Shown here one piece after another: positions 9,193-17,496 of a stretch of DNA of 64,000 nt. Positions within the stretch are counted from its first letter, which is position 1; each line of letters opens with the position of its first letter. Origin of the DNA: JAJDUF01 sp965214295. Lineage in GTDB: Bacteria; Chloroflexota; UBA11872; UBA12225; JAJDUF01. Location: the NCBI GenBank assembly GCA_965214295.1, contig OZ243944.1, positions 2,418,001 through 2,482,000 of the forward strand, in the 5' to 3' direction. The position numbers and the translations under genes were made by a program. The notes beneath the pieces were generated by a model that was not told where the DNA came from, did not search any database, and saw nothing but the letters and a program-made list of their open reading frames with translations.

Positions 9193-9999
9193 ATGTCGCC
9201 CTTGACCTTGTTGAACATACAGGCTGTCATTGTCATTCTCGGTCCGCTGGCGCTTGGCTGGTGGCTGCGTCAGCGGCTGGTCGTATCCTGGCGGACCTGG
9301 GGCTGGGGTGCGCTCACGTTCATCGCATCGCAACTGGCCCGGTTCCCCTTCCTGTTCGCTCTCACGGCCCTGCTCACGCCGCTCGTGGGTCGTGCTGTGG
9401 ACTCACCGGCGGTATTCTGGATCAATCTTCTGGTCCTCTCGCTGACGGCGGGTGTCTTCGAGGAGACGGCGCGGTGGCTGATGCTCCAGCGTTTCGCCAC
9501 CGCCGCCCGCGATTGGCGCAATGCAGTCATGTTTGGCGCCGGTCACGGCGGTATCGAGGCAATATTGGTCGTTGGTGGCTCCACCATTTACGGTATCGTC
9601 CTGCTCCAGCTGGGCGATAGCTTGATGGCGCAGACGCAGAACAATGTGGAGCGGGTCACAATAGGGGCACAACTCGACGCGCTCTACGGTTTGCAGTGGT
9701 GGGATACTGCGCTGGTGGTATGGGAGCGTGTTGCCGCCGTGACCTTTCACATTGGCGCCGCGGTCGTGGTCATGCAGACGGTACTGACCGGCCGGCGTAT
9801 CTGGTGGGTGGTCGCCGTCGTTGGCCATGCGCTGTTCAACGCTACCGTCCTCGCAGCCTTGCAGTTCGGCGGGGCGGTCTGGGCCGAGCTTGTCGGGACC
9901 CTCTTTGCGCTGGCGGCGGCCTACATGATCGTGCGGTTCCATTGGCTGGACCGTCGTCGCGCCGCCGAGCCGGCCGTCGTGGATGGTACTGGCGACTGA
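9193..9999 (+). CDS. YhfC-type intramembrane metalloprotease-like protein
   Basis: 268 residues; the ATG at 9193 follows GGGAGG. About seven membrane segments. The signature residues of the YhfC family (glutamic-type/CPBP-like intramembrane proteases) are visible: FEETARW around residue 93 and FGAGHGGIEAI around residue 115, plus GHALFNA late in the protein, which give Glu and His candidates for the active site inside the membrane. Family members are implicated in signalling or immunity-type cleavage; the substrate is unknown. It lies 56 bases after the dehydrogenase and may share its transcript. Confidence 0.75.
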   Translation: MSPLTLLNIQAVIVILGPLALGWWLRQRLVVSWRTWGWGALTFIASQLARFPFLFALTALLTPLVGRAVDSPAVFWINLLVLSLTAGVFEETARWLMLQRFATAARDWRNAVMFGAGHGGIEAILVVGGSTIYGIVLLQLGDSLMAQTQNNVERVTIGAQLDALYGLQWWDTALVVWERVAAVTFHIGAAVVVMQTVLTGRRIWWVVAVVGHALFNATVLAALQFGGAVWAELVGTLFALAAAYMIVRFHWLDRRRAAEPAVVDGTGD

Positions 10000-10080
10000 C
10001 CAAGCCCGCGCCGCATCCCGCGGCCCCCTCGTTGCCAGTGGCTAGTGGTCAGTGCCCAGTAGTAATTGGGCGGAGCGATA

Positions 10081-10172
10081 GCGAGGGGGCGGCGACCCGT
10101 CATTCCCGCCGCCTCGACCGTTATTCCGGCCTCTCGCCCGTCGTTCCCGCGTGCGCGGGAATCCACGTTCCT
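10081..10172. repeat. REP-like palindromes before htrA
   Basis: Clustered short palindromes with the family signature 'GGAATnnnCG...CCCGCG': a complete copy CGTTCCCGCGTGCGCGGGAATCC around 10141-10164 and decayed partial copies before it. They fill most of the 299-base gene-free gap 10000-10298. No gene is seen here. Confidence 0.6.
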
Positions 10173-10215
10173 CTGCGGAGGGGGGCGGCGTGGGGCTGAC
10201 GGGGCCTGGCGGGCG

Positions 10216-10237
10216 TTAACCGGCGCTTAACCGGATG
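10216..10237 (+). promoter_or_regulatory. Two 11-bp direct repeats upstream of htrA (candidate OmpR-type site)
   Basis: TTAACCGGCGC (10216-10226) is directly followed by TTAACCGGATG (10227-10237). The exact 11-bp period and the TTAACC half-site match the arrangement upstream of the response regulator gene at 14079-14100. Winged-helix OmpR/PhoB regulators bind as head-to-tail dimers to 10-11-bp direct repeats, so this is a candidate target of that regulator. Regulation is inferred. Confidence 0.5.
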
Positions 10238-10298
10238 CAAACGAGATGCTTACCCGTTCTTGCACGGCGCTTAATGTTGGTAGGGGAGAATAACATCA

Positions 10299-11633
10299 GT
10301 GAGCACGACGCCAATCCTGAGCCGGATGGAAGGCAGTCGGTGCCGACAACGAGGGCAAGTGGCAATGTGGCCATCGAGCAGGAACAAGACAGTGAGGAGT
10401 CTTCCAGGCCGACATCCGCAGCACACTGCGTCGTCTGCGGTCCCGATGGCAACGGTAGCCGTCGGGACTCCACCGGCAACGAAGCCGGGGCAGACGCACG
10501 CCCGGCGCGGCGCCCTGACCCTGCTGGGTGTCTTGGCAGCAGGCCTGGTGGGTGGCGGCGTTGGTGGTGGCGCGGCCACGTGGTATTGGCAGGGGCAGTC
10601 AGCTGACCCGGTGGCGCTGCCAGCGCCGCTCACGACGCGAGCGGTCGGCGCCCTGCCAGTTGCCCAACTCGCATCGCCGATCCACGAGATGGACATCCCG
10701 GCGTTGTTCCGTGAGGTAGTGCCGTCAGTCGTGGGTATCGAGGTCAGCGGCCCTCGCGGTAGAGGCGAGGGCACTGGCTTCATCGTCACGGATGAGGGTC
10801 ATGTGCTCACGAACAACCATGTTGTCGAGGGTGCCCGAGATATCCACGTACTCCTAGCAGACGGAACCCAGGTGTCGGCCCACGTCACTGGATGGGATGC
10901 CCGCAGCGATTTGGCGGTGCTCACCACCGAGATCCCGGAGGAGAAGATCCAGGTGGCGCGGCTCGGCGACTCGGACCACGTGCAGCCTGGTGAGGCAGTG
11001 ATTGCGATTGGTAGCCCGTTCGGCTTCGACCACAGTGTTAGTCACGGCATTATCAGTGCCGTAGACCGCTCCTATGGCCCACCCGGTCGCGCCATGTTCG
11101 GCTTGCTGCAAACCGATGCGCCGATCAACCCGGGCAACTCCGGCGGCCCACTGCTGGATGCTGCCGGAGAGGTCATTGGCATTGCGACGATGATTCAAAG
11201 CCCAATACCCGGCTCGGTTGGAGTAGGATTTGCCATCCCGATCAATCGTGCCCACGCGCTACTGCCGAAGCTGGCAGCCGGTGAGGAAATCCGCCGTCCC
11301 TGGATCGGGATTTCCTACCGGCCAGTGTCACCGGAGCTGGCCGAGCAGCTGGGGCTGGAGCAAGCGGCAGGCTTCGCCGTGTTGAGTGTGGTGGACAATA
11401 GCCCGGCGGAGCGCGCCGGTCTCCGGCCAGCCACTATGAACCAAAACAGGCTCGTGAGCGGTGGAGATATCATCGTCGCCGTGGACGGGAAGAAGCTCGA
11501 TAATGAGGAGACGCTGGCCCGTGTGCTCCAGACGCGCACCGTTGGCGAGACGATCACTTTCACCGTCCGGCGCGACGGTCAGTCCGTTGAGGTGCCCGTA
11601 GAACTGGGCGTCCGGCCAGACACGATAGGGTGA
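10299..11633 (+). CDS. HtrA/DegP-like membrane-anchored serine protease with PDZ domain
   Basis: 444 residues, GTG start nine bases after TAGGGGAGAA. A cytoplasmic N-terminus of about 70 residues is followed by one membrane helix (about 71-93) and an external trypsin-like domain. Catalytic triad: H174 (TNNHVVEG), D204 (SDLAVL) and S281 (NPGNSGGPLLD). A PDZ domain covers about residues 325-440 (WIGISYRPVSPELAEQLGL, GGDIIVAVDGKK, VGETITFTVRRDG). Family role: envelope protein quality control, degrading misfolded proteins. The direct repeats upstream suggest control by the two-component system at 14.2 kb. The long basic N-terminus is unusual, and the true start could be the ATG at codon 50. Confidence 0.9.
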   Translation: MSTTPILSRMEGSRCRQRGQVAMWPSSRNKTVRSLPGRHPQHTASSAVPMATVAVGTPPATKPGQTHARRGALTLLGVLAAGLVGGGVGGGAATWYWQGQSADPVALPAPLTTRAVGALPVAQLASPIHEMDIPALFREVVPSVVGIEVSGPRGRGEGTGFIVTDEGHVLTNNHVVEGARDIHVLLADGTQVSAHVTGWDARSDLAVLTTEIPEEKIQVARLGDSDHVQPGEAVIAIGSPFGFDHSVSHGIISAVDRSYGPPGRAMFGLLQTDAPINPGNSGGPLLDAAGEVIGIATMIQSPIPGSVGVGFAIPINRAHALLPKLAAGEEIRRPWIGISYRPVSPELAEQLGLEQAAGFAVLSVVDNSPAERAGLRPATMNQNRLVSGGDIIVAVDGKKLDNEETLARVLQTRTVGETITFTVRRDGQSVEVPVELGVRPDTIG

Positions 11634-11675
11634 ATGACACGCCTCCGAGAGGCGATCCTATCCCTCCCGCGAGTT

Positions 11676-11702
11676 GGGCCTGGACTCCCCCAGTCCAGGC
11701 CC
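11676..11702. terminator. Hairpin between convergent genes
   Basis: Perfect 11-bp stem (GGGCCTGGACT at 11676-11686 and AGTCCAGGCCC at 11692-11702) with a five-base C loop, placed between the convergent htrA and isomerase genes. No clear U-tract follows on either strand, so it may slow or terminate transcription in both directions, or simply be another palindromic repeat. Confidence 0.5.
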
Positions 11703-11747
11703 ACTTGCTTCATCCGATTAGCAGGCGGCAGGTTGGACCGCGCCGCC

Positions 11748-12617
11748 TCAGGATAGTGGTAAACCGGCTTCTGCGAGGACGGAGCGCAGGGAGGCGATGC
11801 CCTGCTGCGCGCACGCATCGGGGTCGAGGTCGGCGAGGCGTGGACCGAGCACTTCCAAGGCGACTGTGCCATCAAAGTCGGTTGAGGCGATGGCTTGGAG
11901 CCAACCGGCGAGGTCAATGATCCCCTCGCCGGGCATCAGCCGGTCCTGGTCGTCCAAGTTCTCCAGCGGCACCGGTTTCGCGTCGTTGATATGGAGGAGA
12001 GTGATGCGCTCGGCCGGAGTCTGGCGCAGTTGCTTGAAGGTCGCGCCGGAGGCGTGGCAGTGGTACGAGTCGACGGTCAGTCCGGTGGCTTCGACCTGGG
12101 CGTCTTCGAGCAAATCCAGGGCGGCGGCCAGATTGTGGATGAAGAAGTGACCGCGGTCCGGGTGTAGACTACGCACGCCGAGGAACTCCAGGCCCAAGCG
12201 TAGGCCGGTATCGCGCACGGTTTCGTCGAGGCGCCGCAGTCGTTCCACGGCCAGCGGCCAGGCCGTGTCCTGGGGCAGATTGGTACGCATTGGTATTCCC
12301 GCGCCGGTAACCGTACCGCCCCATGCTACGGCCTGGCGGGCGCGTGCCGGGAGGTCCGCCAGCGTCGTCTCCAGGTCTTCACTAGGCTCTAGGAGGGAGA
12401 ACCCCACGAGGCCGCCGATGGTACCGGCCTCGACGCCCACGCTGGCGAGTAGCTCGGGGACGGAGCCGCCGTTTTGTTCATATGCTTCGGCTTCGGCGAA
12501 GGAGAAGTCTACGGCGGCGTAGCCGTGCTTGGCCGCGAGCTGTGCCTTCTCTACGAGCGTGAGGGGATCGCCGCGGAGCTGAGATCCGTGCAGCGTAGGG
12601 CGAATGCGTGCGGTCAT
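11748..12617 (-). CDS. Sugar phosphate isomerase/epimerase (xylose-isomerase-like TIM barrel)
   Basis: 289 residues from the ATG at 12617, which is preceded by AGGAAAGGA. An AP_endonuclease_2/xylose-isomerase-like TIM barrel. Visible strand-end residues for metal binding: LGLEFLGV (E), VDSYHCHASG (D, H, H), LLHINDAKP (H, D) and the C-terminal ALEVLG (E). Family members isomerise or epimerise ketoses, hydroxypyruvate or inosose. The substrate is unknown. A second member lies at 62.6 kb. Confidence 0.8.
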   Translation of the reverse strand: MTARIRPTLHGSQLRGDPLTLVEKAQLAAKHGYAAVDFSFAEAEAYEQNGGSVPELLASVGVEAGTIGGLVGFSLLEPSEDLETTLADLPARARQAVAWGGTVTGAGIPMRTNLPQDTAWPLAVERLRRLDETVRDTGLRLGLEFLGVRSLHPDRGHFFIHNLAAALDLLEDAQVEATGLTVDSYHCHASGATFKQLRQTPAERITLLHINDAKPVPLENLDDQDRLMPGEGIIDLAGWLQAIASTDFDGTVALEVLGPRLADLDPDACAQQGIASLRSVLAEAGLPLS

Positions 12618-12772
12618 CGGTAGTCCTTTCCTGGCGTGTGACAGCAAGCGTTGTGCGAGCGGATTGTAGCAAGGGCGGTGGAGTAATTGGTCGTTGTGCA
12701 ACAGCGGCTCCCCTATGGTTTCCCGCTTTCGCAGGGGGGCATGGCCTCCCACACGCGCGGCATACTGAAGTG

Positions 12773-13999
12773 ATGCAGAGACGCAGGCGGCGGGACAATG
12801 CGGAGGCCAGGTCACCCGCTGGGCGCTCCAGGCGGCGCGGGCGGGCGCTCCGTTTCGATCAGCGCTTGTTGCGGCGCGGCCTGGAGCTGGCGGAGACGGA
12901 CCGGGTGCTGGAGTTGGGCTACGACGATTTGGAGATGCCGCTGCTGCTCGCAGCCGGCGCCGTAGTGGACGGGCTGCCGGCGCCGCGGCAGGTGGTGTCG
13001 TTGCGCCCGACGGTGGACTTGGTGGAGGAGCTGCAACGGCAAGGCGTTGTCCGCCGGGACGATCCGACTACGTTCGAGGTGTGCTTGGCCGACACGATCC
13101 CGTCCGCGGACAGCGGCTCCTACGACAGCGTCTTGCTGCTGGCACCCCACTATCTGGGCAACGAGCGCGTGCGTACCGACATCGCCACCGCGCACCGGGC
13201 ACTCCGGTCCGACGGGGCGCTGTTCCTGCAAGCGCATCGCCGTCAGGGCGGGGAGACGTTTGCGCGCTACGCGGCCGAGCGGTTTGGCAACGTGGAGCTG
13301 CTGGCGATTCGCGGCGGCCACCGTCTCTACCGGGCCATCCGTGGCCCGGAGCCGACGGTCAGCGGGTCCGACGAGGGCGAGCCGGAAACGGTGGTGTTGC
13401 AAGAGACGGTACGGGGACTCACGATTAGCCTGGAGACGGAGGCCGGGGTATTTTCCCGCCGCCGATTCGATAGGGCCTCCCGTCTTCTGGCCGAGACGAT
13501 GCAAATTGGCCCGACGGATGAGGTAGCGGACCTGGGGTGCGGCGCCGGATTGCTGGGGATTGTGGCGGGTCGTCTCGCGCCGCAGGGTGCGGTCGTGCTG
13601 CTCGACAATCGCGTGCAAACCGTCGCGCTCGCAAAACGCAATCTACGCCGTAACGGTGTGGCTAACGCGACGGTGCAGTTGAGCGACGGCTTGCGGGCAG
13701 TTGGAGGGGACATGTTTGACGTTATCGTGAGCAACCCGCCGCTGCACGAGGGCGGCGTTTATCGGACGACGCCGGCCGAGCGGTTTGTCGCCGGCGCGGC
13801 CGCCCACCTGCGCCCGCGCGGGCAACTCTTTATCGTTGGTCCCGGCACGTTGCCGCTACCGCGGCTGGCGGCGGCGCACTTCGACGAGTGTGAGGTAGTG
13901 ATCGCTGACCGTGTGAACGTGGTCTGGCGCTGTCGCCTACCGCGCTCTTCATCCACGTCACTCTCGCGGAGGGAGGAATCCGCTCCGGCGCCGGAATGA
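12773..13999 (+). CDS. RsmC-like class I methyltransferase
   Basis: About 408 residues, starting at the ATG at 12773 (a GTG at 12770 is out of frame). The C-terminal half is an intact MTS domain: DLGCGAGLLGIVA for SAM binding, LLDNRVQTVALAKRNL, and catalytic SNPPLHEG, as in 16S rRNA m2G1207 methyltransferase RsmC and relatives. The N-terminal half has a decayed second methyltransferase fold (VLELGYDD, DTIPSADSGSYDSVLL), as is usual in RsmC. The last residues are encoded inside a REP palindrome (about 13975-14003) that also gives the stop codon. The rRNA target is inferred from the family. Confidence 0.75.
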   Translation: MQRRRRRDNAEARSPAGRSRRRGRALRFDQRLLRRGLELAETDRVLELGYDDLEMPLLLAAGAVVDGLPAPRQVVSLRPTVDLVEELQRQGVVRRDDPTTFEVCLADTIPSADSGSYDSVLLLAPHYLGNERVRTDIATAHRALRSDGALFLQAHRRQGGETFARYAAERFGNVELLAIRGGHRLYRAIRGPEPTVSGSDEGEPETVVLQETVRGLTISLETEAGVFSRRRFDRASRLLAETMQIGPTDEVADLGCGAGLLGIVAGRLAPQGAVVLLDNRVQTVALAKRNLRRNGVANATVQLSDGLRAVGGDMFDVIVSNPPLHEGGVYRTTPAERFVAGAAAHLRPRGQLFIVGPGTLPLPRLAAAHFDECEVVIADRVNVVWRCRLPRSSSTSLSRREESAPAPE

Positions 14000-14022
14000 T
14001 GACGGGGCTGTCCTCACCCCGG

Positions 14023-14045
14023 CCCTCTCTCAGGAGGAGAGGGGG
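14023..14045. repeat. REP-like GC-rich hairpin
   Basis: CCCTCTCTC...GAGAGGGGG-type palindrome, the same family as at 16887, 34885, 37356, 45165, 49520, 53444, 56972 and 63626. It could act as a transcription barrier after the methyltransferase gene. Confidence 0.6.
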
Positions 14046-14078
14046 CGAATCGGAATCCAGGTGAAAGATAGCGATGAT

Positions 14079-14100
14079 TTAACCCGAGGTTAGCCCGGAT
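14079..14100 (+). promoter_or_regulatory. Two 11-bp direct repeats upstream of the response regulator (candidate autoregulatory site)
   Basis: TTAACCCGAGG (14079-14089) followed directly by TTAGCCCGGAT (14090-14100), then TAAGAT/TAGGAT sequences that could be a -10 element (14104-14115). Same half-site and same 11-bp period as the pair upstream of htrA. Autoregulation by the encoded OmpR-type protein is the simplest reading. Confidence 0.5.
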
Positions 14101-14210
14101 GGGATAAGATAGGATGCGCGGATGGCACAGCGGGTACTACAGAGGCGCGTTGCGACCAGCAGAGACGGCTACGTGGGCGGTAGCCGGGCCGGTATCGGTG
14201 GGAGACGACG

Positions 14211-14933
14211 ATGAACGAACAGAGTGTGTCGCCCTCGCCAGTGCCTTCGCACGGCACGATCCTCGTTGCCGACGACGAGCGCCATATCGTACAACTCATC
14301 AAGCTCTATCTGAGTAACGAAGGTTTTGGGGTGGAGACGGCGAGCAATGGGCAAGAGGCGTTGGCCAAGATTAATCGTCTCCATCTGGACTTGCTGATTC
14401 TCGACCTGATGATGCCGAACGTGGATGGCTGGGAGGTCTGCCGGCGAGTGCGGCGGGATAGCGACGTGCCAATCATCATGCTGACGGCCCGCGCGGACGA
14501 CGTGGACAAGATTGTCGGTCTGGAGCTTGGCGCCGATGATTATGTGACCAAGCCGTTCAATCCCCGCGAGCTGGTCGCGCGGGTGAAGGCGGTGCTGCGC
14601 CGGACGAGCCAAACGGGACCGACAACGGCCGTCGTTGAGGTCGGCGACCTGCACATTGACCCGGCCCGGCGTGAAGTCACCGTCGCTGGCACGGAGATCA
14701 AGCTGCGGATGAAGGAGTTCGATCTGCTGCTGGCGCTGGCTCGACAGGTGGGCGTGGTCCTGACGCGCGAGATGCTGCTCAGTGGGGTTTGGGGCTACGA
14801 TTACTTCGGCGAGAGCCGCACGGTGGACGTCCACGTAACCTGGCTGCGGAGCAAGATTGCCGGCAGCACCGCCCGTATCGAAACGGTGCGGGGCGTGGGC
14901 TATAAGCTCGTCGGCCCGGCGGCCGGCGCGTAG
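14211..14933 (+). CDS. OmpR/PhoB-family response regulator
   Basis: 240 residues. Receiver domain at 16-130 with acidic pocket D21-D22, phosphoacceptor D65 (LLILDLMMPN), and the TKPF lysine near 115. Then a winged-helix DNA-binding domain at about 145-235 (EVTVAGTEIKLRMKEFDLLLALA...DYFGESRTVDVHVTWLRSKI...RGVGYKL). It activates or represses target promoters when phosphorylated by the histidine kinase encoded 105 bases downstream. Direct repeats upstream suggest autoregulation and regulation of htrA. Confidence 0.95.
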   Translation: MNEQSVSPSPVPSHGTILVADDERHIVQLIKLYLSNEGFGVETASNGQEALAKINRLHLDLLILDLMMPNVDGWEVCRRVRRDSDVPIIMLTARADDVDKIVGLELGADDYVTKPFNPRELVARVKAVLRRTSQTGPTTAVVEVGDLHIDPARREVTVAGTEIKLRMKEFDLLLALARQVGVVLTREMLLSGVWGYDYFGESRTVDVHVTWLRSKIAGSTARIETVRGVGYKLVGPAAGA

Positions 14934-14949
14934 GCGCATGTCGGCCGGC

Positions 14950-15000
14950 ACGAGCCAGAGCCGCACGAATGGTCCCAAGTGTGGTGCGGCTCTGGCTTGT
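14950..15000. repeat. Intercistronic hairpin between regulator and kinase genes
   Basis: Arms ACGAGCCAGAGCCGCAC (14950-14966) and GTGCGGCTCTGGCTTGT (14984-15000) pair at 16 of 17 positions around a 17-base loop. It lies in the 105-base gap between the two genes. It could lower kinase expression relative to regulator or stabilise the upstream message. No U-tract, so full termination is unlikely. Confidence 0.6.
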
Positions 15001-15038
15001 GGGGAAGCCGCTCCACTCGGAGCGAGTGAGTAGGTGAC

Positions 15039-16856
15039 GTGATGAGAAGCTGGCTGGCGATATGCCAGGCCTGCATCGCCAATCTCTATTCGATTGTGCA
15101 GAGCTGGCGTCGTCAAGGGTTCAGGCTGCTGACGCTGCGCTCCAAGCTCCAGGCCGCCTTTGCAGTCGTCATCATCGTGGCGCTGGGCACGGCGGCGGTC
15201 GGGACCTTCGGCTTGGTCCAGCGGTATCAGCGGCAGCAAGCGATCAACGCACTGACGGACATCGCGATCATTGCCGCCGGACAGATTCGGATGCTGACGT
15301 GGGGGAATTCATCATCGTCCGACATTGCCGGCTACATGTCGATTCTCTCGCAGCTCTACGACGTGCGTATTCTGTTGCTCGATGACACCAATCGGGCTTT
15401 GGTAGATGTCAGTCCCGAAGGTGACGAGAGCCTGCAGGGCCTGCGGCTAGAAGTGTCGCCTCAGCAGGTGGTGTCGGACCGAGAGGTGGTGCCGGATAGA
15501 CGGTCTGGGCGGCAGGCTCCCCGAATGCCGATTGTTGCGTGGACGGGGGAGGTGCAGCCGCTGGATCAGCCGCATCTGTTCATTGTTGCCGAGGTCCCAC
15601 CAGTGGCTCCACGTGGACGAGGGGCTGGAGCTGCGGACCGACTGGCGCCAGCCGGCGCTGCTATCCGGTACGTCGCGGTGGTCGTGCAGGAAGCCAGCCT
15701 AGCGACGGCCTGGTGGGCCTTGGCGCCCAGTCTGGCTTTTGCCGCCCTCATCGCGCTCGCCGTCTCCGCTGCGGCCGCGCTCTGGCTCTCGCGCTCGATT
15801 GCCCGCCCCTTGCGCCAGATCACCGAGGCAAGCCGGGCGATGGCGCAGGGGGATTACGAGCAGTCTATCCCGGTGCGCGGTTACGACGAGGTAGCCGAGT
15901 TGGCGCGGGCATTCACTCGGATGGCGCGGGAGGTTGCCCGCTCCAACCGGGCGCTGCGGGCCTTCCTCGCCAATGCCTCGCACGAGCTGCGTACTCCGCT
16001 GACTTCGCTGCAGGGGTGGGCGCAGGCGTTGGTCGAGGGTGAGGTGCGTGACCCGACCGCGAGCGCGCAAGCGGGGCGCATCATCCACGATGAGGCCGAG
16101 CGGATGCGCCGGCTGGTCGAGGCGCTGCTGTACCTCTCCAAGATCGAAGGTGGGCAGCTCTCGATAGAGCGCGAGTCCGTAGACCTCACGGAGCTGCTCT
16201 CCGTGACGGCGGCACGCATTGCCCCGCTCACTGATGAGGCGGGGCAGAAACTGGTGCTGAACTTTGACGCCGACGCTGGGTATAGCTGGTATGGGGACGC
16301 GCGACTCCTGGAGCGGCTTTTGGCAAACCTGGCCGAGAATGCGGCCAAGTACGCGCCGGAGGGGGCCACCATCACCATCAGCGCCGGCGCCGGCCGGCCG
16401 CCGCAGGGCCCCGCCTGGCCGGCGGTGAACGGCGCATTCGTCGTGGTGACCGACGACACGCCGAGGCTGGGCAGCCCGATGGATGCGCGGGCAGTGCGGG
16501 GCCGGCGGATGGCGGAGAATGGCCGCGTGGCCCCGGAGCCGACGGTCTGGGTGACGGTGCATAACACCGATAGCGTGATTCCGGCGGCGGATCTGCCGCA
16601 TATCTTCGAGCGGTTCTATCGTGTCGAGAAGTCGCGGGCGCAAGGGGTGGATGGCACGGGTCTGGGGCTGGCTATCGCTCAGGAGATCGTCGCGGCCCAC
16701 GAGGGCGAGATTGCGGCCACGAGCAGCGCCGAGGAGGGCACCAGCTTCACGGTCATCCTGCCGGCAGCCGATAACGCACCGGGTCGGCGCGATGCGACGG
16801 ATGCTCAGGCGGCGGCGCACCTACCCCCAATCCGCTCCCTGAAGGGAAAGGGCTAG
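15039..16856 (+). CDS. HAMP-domain sensor histidine kinase with aberrant G1 box
   Basis: 605-606 residues (GTG at 15039 or ATG at 15042). Membrane helix 1 at about 36-60, an external sensor of about 160 residues, helix 2 at about 222-250, HAMP at 250-305, then HisKA with H315 in NASHELRTPLTSL. The HATPase domain has N434 in LAENAAKY and a good G2 box TGLGLAIAQEI near 540. The G1 box, normally DxGxG before the IPxxDLPHIFERFYR segment, reads NTDSVIP here (509-515). About 40 extra residues separate the N box from it. Partner of the response regulator just upstream. The C-terminal tail is Ala/Pro-rich and ends close to a REP. Confidence 0.9.
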   Translation: MMRSWLAICQACIANLYSIVQSWRRQGFRLLTLRSKLQAAFAVVIIVALGTAAVGTFGLVQRYQRQQAINALTDIAIIAAGQIRMLTWGNSSSSDIAGYMSILSQLYDVRILLLDDTNRALVDVSPEGDESLQGLRLEVSPQQVVSDREVVPDRRSGRQAPRMPIVAWTGEVQPLDQPHLFIVAEVPPVAPRGRGAGAADRLAPAGAAIRYVAVVVQEASLATAWWALAPSLAFAALIALAVSAAAALWLSRSIARPLRQITEASRAMAQGDYEQSIPVRGYDEVAELARAFTRMAREVARSNRALRAFLANASHELRTPLTSLQGWAQALVEGEVRDPTASAQAGRIIHDEAERMRRLVEALLYLSKIEGGQLSIERESVDLTELLSVTAARIAPLTDEAGQKLVLNFDADAGYSWYGDARLLERLLANLAENAAKYAPEGATITISAGAGRPPQGPAWPAVNGAFVVVTDDTPRLGSPMDARAVRGRRMAENGRVAPEPTVWVTVHNTDSVIPAADLPHIFERFYRVEKSRAQGVDGTGLGLAIAQEIVAAHEGEIAATSSAEEGTSFTVILPAADNAPGRRDATDAQAAAHLPPIRSLKGKG

Positions 16857-16886
16857 AGGTTCTCGTCGCGGCGGCCCTCTCCCCGG

Positions 16887-16946
16887 CCCTCTCCCGCGGG
16901 GAGAGGGGGCTGGATTCGCGCGTGCGTGGGAATGACGGTGCCTGTG
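16887..16946. repeat. REP-like hairpins between convergent genes
   Basis: CCCTCTCCCGCGGGGAGAGGG palindrome followed by a GGATTCGCGCGTGCGTGGGAATGACGG unit. It fills the 115-base gap between the kinase and the convergent zinc-ribbon gene and may serve as a bidirectional transcription barrier. Confidence 0.6.
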
Positions 16947-16971
16947 GTGGTCTGCGGCCGCTGTGGCCAGA

Positions 16972-17496
16972 CTAGCGCAGCCGCCACCAGGCGACGCCGG
17001 CGGCGAGGGCGGTGAAGAGCAGTAGTAAGGGGTTGCCGAGCGCAATTGCCAAGGCGATGCCGGGGGCGAAGGCACCCTGTAACAGCATCCAGCCTAGGGC
17101 GAAGATGAGCGGCCCGAGGATGGTCCCGCCAAAGAAGCTCAGGGCCATGAACGTCAGGGTGCGGGCGGGCGTGCGGCGGTTGACGAGCGGTGCCCAGCGA
17201 GTTGCGCCAGCAAAACCGGCGACAGCCGCGAGCAGCAGGACGAACCATCCATTGAGAATGAGCGTGCCGGCACTAGCGGCCGCGGCAATGGTGACCGTCT
17301 GCCACACGGCTGTCCAGGTTGCTTGCCCGGCAGCGTGGCGGCTGACGCCGGCGCATTGGTGACAGCGCTGCCCGGCGGGCGTATGGATTAGGCAGTCTGT
17401 GCAGTAAGGTTGGCCGCAGCGACCGCACGTCAGCAGGGTCTCGCGGTCGCCATGGCGCGAGCAAACTTGGGTCGCTTGCGTGGGTGGCGAACTCAC
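16972..17496 (-). CDS. Small zinc-ribbon/B-box-type membrane protein
   Basis: 174 residues. The first 45 residues hold a cysteine/histidine cluster (CSRHGD, CGRCGQPYCTDCL, CHQC) spaced like a B-box or treble-clef zinc finger, as often found at the N-terminus of bacterial rhomboid-like and DUF-type membrane proteins. The rest is about four membrane helices. The start overlaps the stop of the cysteine desulfurase gene by four bases, so the genes are translationally coupled. The function is unknown. No rhomboid GxSG motif is seen. Confidence 0.65.
   Translation of the reverse strand: MSSPPTQATQVCSRHGDRETLLTCGRCGQPYCTDCLIHTPAGQRCHQCAGVSRHAAGQATWTAVWQTVTIAAAASAGTLILNGWFVLLLAAVAGFAGATRWAPLVNRRTPARTLTFMALSFFGGTILGPLIFALGWMLLQGAFAPGIALAIALGNPLLLLFTALAAGVAWWRLR

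Noticed and set aside
15699..16820. 373-codon open frame on the - strand
   Set aside because: Antisense to the histidine kinase; no coherent protein features.
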